Below are positions 23,801-32,618 of a stretch of 64,000 nt of DNA, piece after piece (the stretch's first letter is position 1; every line of letters begins with the position of its first letter). The position numbers were made by a program, and so were the translations under genes. The stretch is from Rathayibacter oskolensis (GTDB taxonomy: Bacteria; Actinomycetota; Actinomycetes; Actinomycetales; Microbacteriaceae): positions 806,001 through 870,000 of the forward strand of contig NZ_FXBM01000002.1 in assembly GCF_900177245.1 (NCBI RefSeq), in the 5' to 3' direction. Below the pieces are notes generated by a model that searched no databases, was not told where the DNA came from, and saw nothing but the letters and a program-made list of their open reading frames with translations.

Positions 23801-25222
23801 ATGACCCTCGATCGAGCCCTGCCAGCACGCCCGGAGACCGGGATGGCCTACGCCGAGTCGGTGCTCGACCTGATCGGCGACACCCCCCTGGTGAAGCTCG
23901 GACCGACCGCCTCCGGAGTGCAGGCGACCGTCCTGGTGAAGGTGGAGTACCTCAACCCCGGCGGATCCTCGAAGGACCGCATCGCGACGCGCATCATCGA
24001 CGCGGCGGAGCGCGAGGGCCTCCTGAAGCCCGGCGGCACGATCGTCGAGCCGACCAGCGGCAACACCGGCATCGGCCTGGCCCTGGTCGCCCAGCAGCGC
24101 GGCTACCGCTGCGTGTTCGTCCTGCCCGACAAGGTCGGCGAGGACAAGCGCAACGTGCTCACGGCCTACGGGGCCGAGATCGTCGTCACGCCGACGGCCG
24201 TCGCTCCCGAGGACCCGGACTCCTACTACTCCGTCTCGGACCGCCTCGCCCGCGAGATCCCCGGCGCCTTCAAGCCCAACCAGTACGCCAACCTCAACGG
24301 ACCGCTCAGCCACTACGAGACCACCGGGCCCGAGATCTGGCGGGACACCGCCGGGCGCCTCACCCACTTCGTCGCGGGAGTCGGCACGGGCGGCACCATC
24401 AGCGGAGTCGGGCGCTACCTCAAGGAGGTGTCGGACGGCCGCGTGCAGATCATCGGCGCCGACCCCGAGGGCTCGGTCTACTCGGGCGGCGGTGGCCGGC
24501 CCTACCTGACCGAGGGCGTGGGCGAGGACTTCTGGCCGAGCGCCTACGACCCGAGCGTCGTCGACCGGATCATCGCCTCCAGCGACGCCGAGTCGTTCGC
24601 GATGACCCGCCGCCTCGCGCGCGAGGAGGGCCTGCTGGTCGGCGGATCGAGCGGCCTCGCCGTCTCGGTCGCGCTGAAGGCGGCCGCCGAGCTCGGCCCC
24701 GACGACGTGGTCGTCGTGCTGCTGCCCGACGGCGGACGCGGCTACCTCGGCAAGATCTTCAACGACCGGTGGATGCGCTCGTACGGATTCCTCGACATGC
24801 CGGAGTCGGGGACCGTCCGCGACGTGCTCCGTGCCCGCGCCGCGAACCCGCAGACCGGCGAGATGCCCGCTCTCGTCCACGCGCACCCGAGCGACACCGT
24901 GCGCGACGCCATCGAGATCATGACGAAGTACGGGGTTTCGCAGCTTCCGGTCCTGACCGCCGAGCCGCCCGTGGTGATGGGCGAGGTCGTCGGAGCGGTC
25001 GACGAGCGCGAGCTGCTCGACCGCGTCTTCAGCGGCGCGGCCTCGATGACCGATCCGCTGGGCCCCTCCTCCGGCGACTCCCTCCCGCTCATCGGTCTGG
25101 GCGAGAGCATCTCGTCGGCCCGGGCTGCGCTCGCGGACGTCGGCGCCCTGCTCGTCACCGACGAGGGCAAGCCGGTCGCCGTGATCACGCGGCAGGATCT
25201 GCTGTCGTTCGCGACCGGGTGA
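23801..25222 (+). CDS. cbs: Cystathionine beta-synthase
   Basis: PLP enzyme that condenses serine and homocysteine to cystathionine (reverse transsulfuration). 473 residues: catalytic fold-type II domain with LIGDTPLVKL (about 16-25), the PLP lysine in NPGGSSKDRIA (about 52-62), the substrate loop PTSGNTGIGLA (about 85-95), and phosphate-binding GVGTGGTISG (about 195-204). A C-terminal pair of CBS domains (about 340-473: PALVHAHPSDTVRDAIEIM and LLVTDEGKPVAVITRQDLL) would serve regulation. A cystathionine gamma-synthase/lyase follows 93 nt later. Confidence 0.93.
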   Translation: MTLDRALPARPETGMAYAESVLDLIGDTPLVKLGPTASGVQATVLVKVEYLNPGGSSKDRIATRIIDAAEREGLLKPGGTIVEPTSGNTGIGLALVAQQRGYRCVFVLPDKVGEDKRNVLTAYGAEIVVTPTAVAPEDPDSYYSVSDRLAREIPGAFKPNQYANLNGPLSHYETTGPEIWRDTAGRLTHFVAGVGTGGTISGVGRYLKEVSDGRVQIIGADPEGSVYSGGGGRPYLTEGVGEDFWPSAYDPSVVDRIIASSDAESFAMTRRLAREEGLLVGGSSGLAVSVALKAAAELGPDDVVVVLLPDGGRGYLGKIFNDRWMRSYGFLDMPESGTVRDVLRARAANPQTGEMPALVHAHPSDTVRDAIEIMTKYGVSQLPVLTAEPPVVMGEVVGAVDERELLDRVFSGAASMTDPLGPSSGDSLPLIGLGESISSARAALADVGALLVTDEGKPVAVITRQDLLSFATG

Positions 25223-25315
25223 CCGGCGCGCCTCCTCCGCGAACCGCTCTGCGACCGGCCCGCCCCTCCGACCGGCCCCGTCTCCTCCGAACCCCGATCC
25301 AGAAAGCACGCTCCC

Positions 25316-26467
25316 ATGCCCAAGAAGCAGCACTTCGACACCCGCGCCATCCACGCCGGTCAGGAGTTCGACCCGACGACCGGCGCCGTCGTCCCGCCGG
25401 TGTACATGACCTCGACCTTCGTCCAGGACGGGATCGGCGGGTTCCGCGGCGGCTACGAGTACGCCCGCTCGGCCAACCCGACCCGCGACTCGCTGCAGGA
25501 GCTGATCGCCTCGCTCGAGGGAGCGGACGTCGCCTACTCCTTCTCCTCCGGTCTCGCCGCCGAGGACACGCTGCTCCGCGCCGCACTGGCGCCCGGCGAT
25601 CACGTGGTGCTCGGCAACGACGCCTACGGCGGGAGCCACCGGCTGATCGACCGGGTGCACGGCGCATGGGGCATCCGCAACACCCCCGTCGACATGTCGA
25701 ACCTGCGCGAGGTGCAGCGGGCGATCGTCCCCGGTGAGACGAAGATGCTCTGGGTCGAGACGCCGTCCAACCCGCTGATGACCATCAGCGACATTGCGGA
25801 GCTGGCCGACCTGGCCCACGCGCACGACCTGCTCGTGGTCGTCGACAACACCTTCGCCTCCTCCGCTCTGCAGCAGCCGCTCGCACTCGGCGCCGACGTG
25901 GTCGTGCACTCGACCACGAAGTACCTGGGCGGGCACTCGGACGTTGTGGGCGGCGCGCTCGCCCTGCGGTCGGGGGCCCTGGCCGAGAAGATCGGCTTCC
26001 TCCAGTTCGCGGTCGGGGCGATCTCGGGTCCGATGGACGCGTGGCTGACCGTCCGCGGCATCAAGACCCTCGGGGTGCGGATGGAGCGGCACTCGAAGAA
26101 CGCGCAGGCGGTCGCCGAGTACCTCGTCGGGCACCCGGCCGTCACGGCCGTCTACTACCCCGGGCTGCCGAGCCACCCGGGACACGAGCTGGCGAAGCGC
26201 CAGATGTCGGGCTTCGGCGGGATGCTCTCGGTCGAGCTGGCGACGCCGCGGGCGGCGCGCAAGTTCGCGGAGTCGACGAAGCTGTTCCAGCTCGCGGAGT
26301 CGCTCGGCGGGGTCGAGTCGCTGATCGGGTACCCGAGCGAGATGACGCACGCCTCGGTCAAGGGCACGCCGCTCGAGGTGTCGGAGTCGCTCGTGCGGCT
26401 GTCGGTCGGGATCGAGGACGCGGACGACCTGATCGCGGACCTGGCTGCGGCGCTGCCGAAGAGGTAG
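25316..26467 (+). CDS. metB: Cystathionine gamma-synthase/gamma-lyase
   Basis: PLP enzyme of the Cys/Met metabolism family, 383 residues, acting on cystathionine either in its synthesis from O-acyl-homoserine or its cleavage to cysteine. Start TRAIHAGQ, YEYARSANPTR (phosphate cup, about 48-58), SGLAAEDTLLRA, catalytic-site VDNTFASSALQQPLALGADVV and the PLP lysine in HSTTKYLGGHSD (about 198-209). The C-terminal specificity region ESLGGVESL-YPSEMTHAS is standard. Adjacent cbs favours the lyase (reverse transsulfuration) role, but sequence alone does not separate synthase from lyase. Confidence 0.9.
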   Translation: MPKKQHFDTRAIHAGQEFDPTTGAVVPPVYMTSTFVQDGIGGFRGGYEYARSANPTRDSLQELIASLEGADVAYSFSSGLAAEDTLLRAALAPGDHVVLGNDAYGGSHRLIDRVHGAWGIRNTPVDMSNLREVQRAIVPGETKMLWVETPSNPLMTISDIAELADLAHAHDLLVVVDNTFASSALQQPLALGADVVVHSTTKYLGGHSDVVGGALALRSGALAEKIGFLQFAVGAISGPMDAWLTVRGIKTLGVRMERHSKNAQAVAEYLVGHPAVTAVYYPGLPSHPGHELAKRQMSGFGGMLSVELATPRAARKFAESTKLFQLAESLGGVESLIGYPSEMTHASVKGTPLEVSESLVRLSVGIEDADDLIADLAAALPKR

Positions 26468-26556
26468 CGGGCGGGGTCGGCGGCTGTCCTGTTCGGGGCG
26501 GCCGATGGCAGTTCCTGGTGGTGCGCAGTGATCCTGCCACTGCGAGGATCGAGCGC

Positions 26557-27237
26557 ATGACCTCCTCCGCGCGGTGCATCGTCGACCTCAGCCACACCGT
26601 CTCCGACGGTCTCGTCACCTACCCCGGTCTGCCCGCGCCGCGCATCCGCCCGCACCTCACCCGGGAGGCGTCGCGCGCGGTCTACGCACCGGGCACCGAG
26701 TTCGCGATGGACGTCATCGAGATGATCGGCAACACGGGGACCTACCTCGACAGCCCGTACCACCGCTACGAGGGCGGCCGCGACCTGGCCGACCTCGACC
26801 TCGAGACGCTCGTCGACCTGCCGACGGTCGTCGTCGACGTGCGCGGGAGTGCGCAGAGGGGCATCGGCGAGGAGGCGTTCGCGGGTCGCGACGTGCGCGG
26901 TGCCGCCGTGCTGCTCTCGACCGGGTGGGACCAGCGCTTCGGCACCCCCGCCTACGCCGGGCCCGCGCCGTTCCTCAGCGGGGCGGGCGCGGCAGCCCTC
27001 GTCGCCGCGGGCGCCGTGCTGGTCGGCATCGACTCGGTCAACATCGACGACACCGAGGGAGGCGGCGAGCGGCCGGCGCACAGCATCCTCCTCGCCGCGG
27101 GGGTCCACGTGGTCGAGCACCTCACCGCACTCGAGGAGCTTCCCGAGACGGGAGCGCGCTTCACCGCCGCACCGCCCAGGATCCGCGGTCTCGGCACCTT
27201 CCCGGTGCGCGCGTACGCGGTGCTCGACCCCCGCTGA
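26557..27237 (+). CDS. Cyclase-family hydrolase (kynurenine formamidase-like)
   Basis: A 226-residue metal-dependent amidohydrolase of the 'cyclase' family (bacterial kynurenine formamidase and isatin hydrolase relatives). Features: DLSHTVSDGLVTYPG (about 9-23), the metal motif TGTYLDSPYHRYEGG (H-x-x-x-D/H class, here T-Y-L-D-S-P-Y-H; about 63-77), STGWDQRFGTPAY, and GIDSVNIDDT (about 160-169). The family HxGTHxDAPxH motif is altered to NTGTYLDSPYH, so one usual metal His is Tyr. A GAGGAT box lies 7 nt before the ATG. Substrate unknown. Confidence 0.82.
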   Translation: MTSSARCIVDLSHTVSDGLVTYPGLPAPRIRPHLTREASRAVYAPGTEFAMDVIEMIGNTGTYLDSPYHRYEGGRDLADLDLETLVDLPTVVVDVRGSAQRGIGEEAFAGRDVRGAAVLLSTGWDQRFGTPAYAGPAPFLSGAGAAALVAAGAVLVGIDSVNIDDTEGGGERPAHSILLAAGVHVVEHLTALEELPETGARFTAAPPRIRGLGTFPVRAYAVLDPR

Positions 27238-27266
27238 CGGGCGTCGGACGCCCAGGGCGTCCTGAC

Positions 27267-27272
27267 TATCCT
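27267..27272 (+). promoter_or_regulatory. -10 box of a leaderless promoter
   Basis: TATCCT, 6-nt spacer GGACCG, then ATG 27279. It is the probable promoter of the three-gene glycosylation set 27279-30071. Confidence 0.5.
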
Positions 27273-27278
27273 GGACCG

Positions 27279-28313
27279 ATGCATCCCGCTCTCGCCGCGC
27301 TCGGCCGCCGCGTCCGTCCGCGCACGCGACTGGCCGCCGTCGGGCGACGGGTGCGGCCGAGGACCAGGCTCCTCGCCGCCGCCCGCGGTGCGCGATCCGC
27401 CCCGCGCCGCGTCCGGGAGCGCCGTGCGGCCGCCGTCGCCGCGCGTCCGATCGACCACCCGGCGTCGCTCGCGTTCCGTCGCGAGCTGCTCGGCCTCGAC
27501 CTCGCGAACCGCTTCTCGCGACGACCGGTGGTCGACCCCGACGGCGAGGTCGTCGTGACGATGACGACGCACGGCGAGCGCATCCACCGCGTGCACGTGG
27601 CGCTCGAGTCGATCGCCCGCGGGTCGGCCCGCCCCGCGCGACTGGTGCTCTGGCTCGACGACCCCGCACTCGTCGCGGCGCTCCCCGCGAGCCTGCGCCG
27701 CCTCCGCCGACGGGGACTGGAGGTCCGCCTGGTCGACGGCTACCGCGTGCACACCAAGTACTACCCGCACCTGCTGTCGGGGCGCGCCGCGGAGCGCGAC
27801 GTCGTCACCTCCGACGACGACATCGTCTACCCCCGCGCCTGGCTCCGCGGGCTGCTCGACGCCCGGGGCCGCTACCCGCGCGAGACGGTGCTCTGCTACC
27901 GCGCCCACCGGGTCGGGGTGGTCGACGGAGCGGTCGCGCCGTACACGAGCTGGCGACCGGTCGAGGACACGCGGGCCGGCTTCGACGTCTTCGGGACCTC
28001 GGTCTCGGGCCAGCTGTTCCCGAGCGAGCTGATGGAGGAGGTGGCCGCTCACGGCGACGCGTTCCGCGAGGTCGCCCCCGATGCGGACGACATCTGGCTG
28101 CACGTGCGCGCCGTCGACGCGGGCTACCGCATCGCGCAGATCCAGCCGCACGCCGAGCTGTTCCCGTTCGTGCCGCGCACCCAGCAGACCGGGCTCTACC
28201 TCGTCAACTACTGGGACGGCGGCAACGACCGCCAGGCCGCGGCGAGCTACACCCCGGCCGTCACGGCCCGCATCGCGGCGGATGCCGCCCGCGGACGCGA
28301 GGGCGACGCATGA
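27279..28313 (+). CDS. Glycosyltransferase-like protein (GT-A type)
   Basis: A 344-residue cytoplasmic protein. The N-terminal 30 residues hold a tandem duplication (GRRVRPRTRLAA then GRRVRPRTRLLA), giving a strongly basic arm that may contact the membrane. The body looks like a GT-A transferase: VVTMTTHGERIHRVHVALESI (about 90-110), LWLDDP, and the acidic DxD-like motif VTSDDDIVYPRAWL (about 184-197), then CYRAHR and PDADDIWLHVRAVDAGYRI. It overlaps the next glycosyltransferase by 4 nt. Probable role: cell-surface polysaccharide or teichoic-type glycan assembly; donor and acceptor unknown. Confidence 0.78.
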   Translation: MHPALAALGRRVRPRTRLAAVGRRVRPRTRLLAAARGARSAPRRVRERRAAAVAARPIDHPASLAFRRELLGLDLANRFSRRPVVDPDGEVVVTMTTHGERIHRVHVALESIARGSARPARLVLWLDDPALVAALPASLRRLRRRGLEVRLVDGYRVHTKYYPHLLSGRAAERDVVTSDDDIVYPRAWLRGLLDARGRYPRETVLCYRAHRVGVVDGAVAPYTSWRPVEDTRAGFDVFGTSVSGQLFPSELMEEVAAHGDAFREVAPDADDIWLHVRAVDAGYRIAQIQPHAELFPFVPRTQQTGLYLVNYWDGGNDRQAAASYTPAVTARIAADAARGREGDA

Positions 28314-29635
28314 GCACGACGCCGACGACTCCCCGGGACCAGCCGATGCGGCTCCTCTTCATCAGCAACCTCTACCCGCCGCAGGTCCTCGGAGGCTACG
28401 AGATGACGTGCGCCCGCGTCGCCGAGGCGATGGCCGCCCGCGGACACGCGGTGCGCGTCCTGACGACGCCCACCTACCTGCCGCCCGAGGCCGCGGGGGT
28501 CGAGGTGCACCGCACCCTGGGGCTGCGCACCTACTTCCCCCTGCCGCAGACCGGAGGCGAGATCGCGCAGCTCCTGCACCACGAGAGCGCGGTGTCCCGT
28601 TTCGAGAACACGCGCATCCTGCTGGAGGAGCTGCGGGACTTCGAGCCGACCCACGTGGTCGCGTTCAACCTCCTCGGCATCGGCGGGCTCGCCCTCATCG
28701 ATCTGCTGCGCACCGTCGAGGCGGCCTGGATGTGGAACCTCGGCGACCGGATCCCGAACGCGCTCGTCGACGGCCTCCCCGAGCGCGTGCTGCGCATCTA
28801 CGGAGCGGACGCGCCCGACCACTTCGACCGCGGCGAGATCGTGGCGGTCAGCCGCTCCCTCGTCGACGCGATCGAGGCCGGCGGCCTCGAGCTGGGCGAG
28901 GTGGAGGTGATCGGCCGCGGCGTCACCGTGCCGCCCGACTCCGGCGCCCCGCGGCGCTACCGGGAGGGCGGGATCACCCGCTTCACCTTCGCGGCGTCGC
29001 TCGGAGAGCACAAGGGCGTCGGGCTCGTGCTCGAGGCGGCCGCCCTGCTCGCGGAGGAGACCCGCGACTTCCGCGTCGACCTCTACGGGGACGGGGACGT
29101 CGACGGCTACCGCGCGCTCGCCTCCGAGGCGGGGCTCGAGGGTCTCGTCGAGTTCCACGGCGCGACCGCGCGCGAGGTGGTCCTGGCGGCGCACTCCTCG
29201 GCCGACGCCTTCCTCTTCCCGACCTGGGCCGGAGAGGCGTTCGGGGTCGCACCGGTCGAGGCGGCCGCCGCGGGCTGCGTGCCGATCGTGACGGCCTCGA
29301 GCGGGGTCGCCGAGTTCCTCATCGACGGAGTCGACTGCATCAAGATCACCCGCTCGGCCTCGTCGCTCCACGGCGCGATGCGCGACGTGGTGACCGGAGC
29401 GGTCGATCTCGAGGCTCTCGGTCGCCGCGGTCGTGCCGCCGCGCGCGGACCGCTCTCGTTCGAGCGCTCCGTCGACCTGCTCGAGCGCTCGCTGGAGCGG
29501 CGCACCAGGCCGGGCAGCCTCGCCGAGCGCGCCGCCGACGTGACCCTCGAGGCGGACATCATGGACAAGGATCACCGGGCGATGGATCTGCTCCACCGCC
29601 GGTTCTCCGGACGGGACGACGACGATGACCAGTGA
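28310..29635 (+). CDS. Family 4 glycosyltransferase (GT-B fold)
   Basis: A 441-residue retaining glycosyltransferase. N-terminal acceptor domain starts FISNLYPPQVLGGYEMTCARVAEAMAARGH (about 16-45, the typical Gly-rich loop), and the C-terminal nucleotide-sugar domain has FAASLGEHKGVGLVLEA (about 226-242) and the E-x7-E motif FGVAPVEAAAAG (about 312-323), followed by a SGVAEFL loop. The C-terminal 40 residues are charged and end in an Asp-rich tail. It is sandwiched by overlaps with a GT-A-like gene upstream and a coiled-coil gene downstream, so the three are co-translated. Confidence 0.88.
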   Translation: MSTTPTTPRDQPMRLLFISNLYPPQVLGGYEMTCARVAEAMAARGHAVRVLTTPTYLPPEAAGVEVHRTLGLRTYFPLPQTGGEIAQLLHHESAVSRFENTRILLEELRDFEPTHVVAFNLLGIGGLALIDLLRTVEAAWMWNLGDRIPNALVDGLPERVLRIYGADAPDHFDRGEIVAVSRSLVDAIEAGGLELGEVEVIGRGVTVPPDSGAPRRYREGGITRFTFAASLGEHKGVGLVLEAAALLAEETRDFRVDLYGDGDVDGYRALASEAGLEGLVEFHGATAREVVLAAHSSADAFLFPTWAGEAFGVAPVEAAAAGCVPIVTASSGVAEFLIDGVDCIKITRSASSLHGAMRDVVTGAVDLEALGRRGRAAARGPLSFERSVDLLERSLERRTRPGSLAERAADVTLEADIMDKDHRAMDLLHRRFSGRDDDDDQ

Positions 29636-30071
29636 CCACGACTACCGCGAGGATCCCGCGTCGGTGCCGACGCGGTTCGGCCGGGGAGGGATCGCGCTGC
29701 GCGAGGCGGTGCACCGGCTGGTGTCGCCCTACTTCGAGCAGGCGCGCCTGCGGACGGAGGAGGTGCGGGAGGAGACCACGGCGCTGCGTGGGGACCTCCA
29801 GGCTGTGCGTGCCGAGATCGAGGGCCTGCGCGAGGAGTGCGCGGCCCTGCGGGACGAGACCGCCGGGCTGCGCGCGGCGATCGATGCGGTGGGCGGCTCG
29901 GTCGGGGAGCTGCGCGCCTCCTCCGAGGAGTCGCTCGCCGCCTCCGCCGCGGTGTTCGCGGCCTCCGACGAGCGCGCGGAGTCGGTCGAGGAGCGGCTGC
30001 GCGGCGTCGAGCTCGAGCTGCGGGCGGTGACCCGCAGGGTGGCTGAGGCGGTCGACCCCGTCTCGCAGTAG
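29625..30071 (+). CDS. Predicted coiled-coil protein, unknown function
   Basis: A 148-residue soluble protein with no signal peptide or membrane segment. After a polar start, residues about 45-85 (RTEEVREETTALRGDLQ onward) and 105-140 show heptad patterning with Leu, Glu and Arg, predicting one long coiled coil broken by a Gly/Ser-rich stretch near 90. The ATG overlaps the stop of the glycosyltransferase gene by 11 nt. It may scaffold or control chain length for the two transferases, which is speculation from context. No family recognised. Confidence 0.65.
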   Translation: MTSDHDYREDPASVPTRFGRGGIALREAVHRLVSPYFEQARLRTEEVREETTALRGDLQAVRAEIEGLREECAALRDETAGLRAAIDAVGGSVGELRASSEESLAASAAVFAASDERAESVEERLRGVELELRAVTRRVAEAVDPVSQ

Positions 30072-30107
30072 CGGAGCTGCAGTCGGGCGCTCCACGGCGC
30101 GCCATCA

Positions 30108-30131
30108 GCACATGGCCATACTCATATGTGC
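30108..30131 (+). promoter_or_regulatory. Cassette A promoter motif
   Basis: CCATACTCATATGTG at 30116-30130 inside an interrupted palindrome GCACAT-N12-ATGTGC. The motif end is exactly 47 nt before the cassette A start codon. Cassette B carries CCATACACATGTG at 49318-49330, also ending 47 nt before its start. Probably a shared -10 region or regulator site. Confidence 0.5.
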
Positions 30132-30176
30132 TTTCCTCGTCTCGATCGCACCACCGACTCGACGAGAGGCACCTCC

Positions 30177-30574
30177 ATGGCACGCAGCACCCCATCCGCC
30201 GCCGTTCGCACCCGACTCGGCCTGGCGGGCGGCGGGCTCGTCATCGTGGGCACCTCCGTTCTCGCGGGCGGCGTCGCTCCGGCGAACGCGTCGCAGACGC
30301 TGTACTGCCCGGCTGCGCAGTACTGCGCCTGGGAGAACGACCTCCAGGACGGCCACATCTACAACCACAACGCGACTCAGGGCTTCGTGGGCGACGGCTG
30401 GAACGACCAGTTCTCGTCGCTCGAGAACCGCAGGGCGTCCAAGGTCGTCTACTACGAGCACGCCTACGGCCAGGGCTACCAGCGGGTGGTCGGCAAGAAC
30501 GAGGTCGCGAAGCAGCTCCAGTTCGAGTGGCGCTCCAACGGCACGACCAGATCTCGAGCGTCACCGTCTACTAG
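30177..30574 (+). pseudogene. Secreted beta-gamma-crystallin/I36-like protein, 3' frameshift (cassette A)
   Basis: Small exported protein. Signal peptide about residues 1-38 (VIVGTSVLAGGVAPANAS), then CPAAQYCAWEND and a first crystallin-type calcium motif WNDQFSSLENR (N-D-x-x-S-S). The second motif, NDQISSVTVY followed by a stop at 30574, is encoded in another frame: a single-base loss near 30530-30545 (for example A lost from GGCAACGAC) shifts the reading. As written, the frame runs on to 30971 over the next gene. The cassette B homologue (49377) is intact and ends NDFISSVD. Family members include protease inhibitors (SMPI) and an antimicrobial (SKLP). A sequencing error is possible. Confidence 0.7.
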
Positions 30575-30576
30575 CG

Positions 30577-31434
30577 ATGGGCCTGCGCCGAAGCGTCCTC
30601 CTGCTCCCTCCGCTGCTGGCCCTCGCCCTGGGCGGCTGCACCACCGAGAGCGGCGCAGAGCCGACGCGTCCCGTCGTCGACGTCGTGTCCGGAGCGGCCG
30701 TCCTCGAAGCGACTACCGAGACCGTGCTGCTTCCGCTCGACGGGTACGGGCCCGATGCCGGAGGCCGGCAGCTGATCCAACGCGCCGCCGACCTCCTGAT
30801 CGAGGACTGCGTCGCGCGGAAGGGCTTCGAGATCGACCTGGTCGACGTCCTCGACTACCCGCCGTCGACCCAGTACGACCTCAACTTCTTCGGCGTCTGG
30901 ACGCGGGAGCGAGCGCTGAGGACGGGTCTCGGAATTCCGTACGATGCGCTGTCGGAGGCGCATCTCGCTGAGGACGCGACGGTTCCGAGCGACGCGTACG
31001 AGGCGATCCTCGCGTGCCCGGACGGGGACGACGAGGACGCCGCTTCCCTCGAGGAGTCCCCGTCCGACTCCGTTCTCGAACGCGGCCGGACGGACAGCTG
31101 GGGGTGGGCGTCCACCGACCCGGTCTGGGAGGAGGCGCTCACCGCGTACCGCAGCTGCATGGAGGCTCTCGGCTACACCTTCGACGATTCGCACACGCCC
31201 TACTCGCCCGCGATCGCCGATGCGGTCGACAGCGAGGCAGGCATTCGCGCAGCCCTCGACCAGGTCGACTGCCTGAGCACCACGGGAGCTTCGCAGACGT
31301 TCGTCGATGTGGTGGCCGCGTACCAGGTGGTGTTCATCGTCGAGAACGAGGCCGCGCTCGTCGCCGAGAAGAAGGAGTCGGAGGAGCGCGTCGGGCTCGC
31401 GCGGCGGGTCATCGGCGAGCATGGCGAGGGCTGA
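30577..31434 (+). CDS. Cassette A lipoprotein, unknown function
   Basis: A 285-residue lipoprotein: signal peptide LLLPPLLALALGGC with lipobox Cys about residue 21. The mature part is acidic, with several conserved Cys shared with the cassette B homologue at 49769: LLIEDCVARKG / LLWDDCMREGG, then STDPVWEEALTAYRSCME / STDPVWEDARQAWSDCLV, and a C-terminal helix rich in Glu/Lys. The ATG lies 2 nt after the restored stop of the small secreted gene, so the two were coupled. It could be a surface partner or self-protection protein for the secreted product; no known family recognised. Confidence 0.8.
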   Translation: MGLRRSVLLLPPLLALALGGCTTESGAEPTRPVVDVVSGAAVLEATTETVLLPLDGYGPDAGGRQLIQRAADLLIEDCVARKGFEIDLVDVLDYPPSTQYDLNFFGVWTRERALRTGLGIPYDALSEAHLAEDATVPSDAYEAILACPDGDDEDAASLEESPSDSVLERGRTDSWGWASTDPVWEEALTAYRSCMEALGYTFDDSHTPYSPAIADAVDSEAGIRAALDQVDCLSTTGASQTFVDVVAAYQVVFIVENEAALVAEKKESEERVGLARRVIGEHGEG

Positions 31435-32614
31435 GCCGGAGCGGATCCGGCTCGGTCCGCGCCCGTGGACGGTGGCCGTCATCGTGCTGCTCGTCGTGGG
31501 CGCGATGGCGGCCGCGTTCCTCGCGGGTCAGGCGCTGCGCGCGCCCGACGCGACGGCGTTCGAGAACAGCAGCCGCACCCTCACGACGACCGGTGCCGTC
31601 GAGCTCCGCGCGCTCCCGCTGCCCACCGCGCTCGGCACGGTCGGCGGAGCGACGTCGGTGAGCGTCCACGCGAGCGCGCCCGACGGGGCGGCGGCCGCGC
31701 AGGTCACGGAGGCGCCGCTCGGCCCGGGTGCGGCGGTGGCCGACGGCACCCTCCTGGTCGCGATCGCCGAGCGCCCGGTCTTCGCACTGGCGCTGGACGG
31801 CCCGCACTACCGCGACCTCGCGCAGGGCGACGAGGGCGACGACGTGCTCGCGCTCAACGCGGCGCTCTCGCGGCTCGGCTACGCGGCCGACCCCGAGGAG
31901 GACGACTACGACTCCGATACGGTCTCGTCCCTCGCGGCCTTCTACAGCGATCGAGGGTACCGGGCGCTGCGGGGAGCCGATGTCGTGGCCACGGCTCCGG
32001 CGACAGCCTCGGGCACGACCTCGCCGACCCCCGGCGCGACCACGACGACTCCCGGGCCCCGGGGCGGCCGCCTCCCGTTCGGCGAGATCGTCGACCTGGA
32101 CCGCTCCGACTTCACCGTCGCCTCCGCGCCGGCCCTCTACTCCTCGGTGCCCGCCGACGGCGTCGTGATGACCTGGACGGTGCCCGCCGACCGCGTCGCC
32201 GCGCGGGTCGACGTGTCCGCGGTCGACTCGCTCACCGCCGGGCAGGCCGTCGCGATCGTCGACCCGGCCTCGGGGGTCCAGGCCTCCGGGGTCCTCGAGA
32301 GCATCGGGCCGTTCTCGCCGGCGAGCGGCGACACGGTGCCGGGACACGACGTCACGGTGGTCGTGTCGGAGGAGACCCGCGCCGGGCTCGCCGTCGGCGC
32401 CTCCGTCACCCTCACCTTCGGCGAGCGCGGCGCCGAACGCCCCGCGGTGCCCGCGACGGCGCTCCGGCAGGACGGCGCGACGGTGTTCGTCCTCGTCGAC
32501 GGGGCCGAGGAGCCGACGCGAGTCGACGTCGAGGTGCGGGTCGTCGCCGACGGCTGGGCACTGCTCTCGGGCGACCCGGCGCTCGCCGTCGGCGACACCG
32601 TCGTGATCGGCTGA
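31421..32614 (+). CDS. Membrane-anchored adaptor with peptidoglycan-binding-like insert (cassette A)
   Basis: A 397-residue protein: one N-terminal transmembrane helix (VAVIVLLVVGAMAAAFLAGQAL, about 17-38), then an HlyD/MacA-type adaptor. The split barrel-sandwich halves (APLGPGAAVADGTLLVAIAERPVF and the later VPADRVAARVDVSAVDSLTAGQAVAIVDP) flank an insert resembling a PG_binding_1 repeat (GDDVLALNAALSRLGY) and a Thr/Pro linker. It overlaps the lipoprotein gene by 14 nt and precedes the ABC gene by 4 nt. Expected to couple the MacB-like transporter to the cell wall side. Confidence 0.82.
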   Translation: MARAEPERIRLGPRPWTVAVIVLLVVGAMAAAFLAGQALRAPDATAFENSSRTLTTTGAVELRALPLPTALGTVGGATSVSVHASAPDGAAAAQVTEAPLGPGAAVADGTLLVAIAERPVFALALDGPHYRDLAQGDEGDDVLALNAALSRLGYAADPEEDDYDSDTVSSLAAFYSDRGYRALRGADVVATAPATASGTTSPTPGATTTTPGPRGGRLPFGEIVDLDRSDFTVASAPALYSSVPADGVVMTWTVPADRVAARVDVSAVDSLTAGQAVAIVDPASGVQASGVLESIGPFSPASGDTVPGHDVTVVVSEETRAGLAVGASVTLTFGERGAERPAVPATALRQDGATVFVLVDGAEEPTRVDVEVRVVADGWALLSGDPALAVGDTVVIG

Positions 32615-32618
32615 TGCG

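Noticed and set aside
30126-30971. A 281-residue fusion protein read straight from the cassette A secreted gene
   Set aside because: The last 145 residues lie out of frame over the lipoprotein gene and have shadow-like composition; comparison with the cassette B gene shows a frameshift instead.
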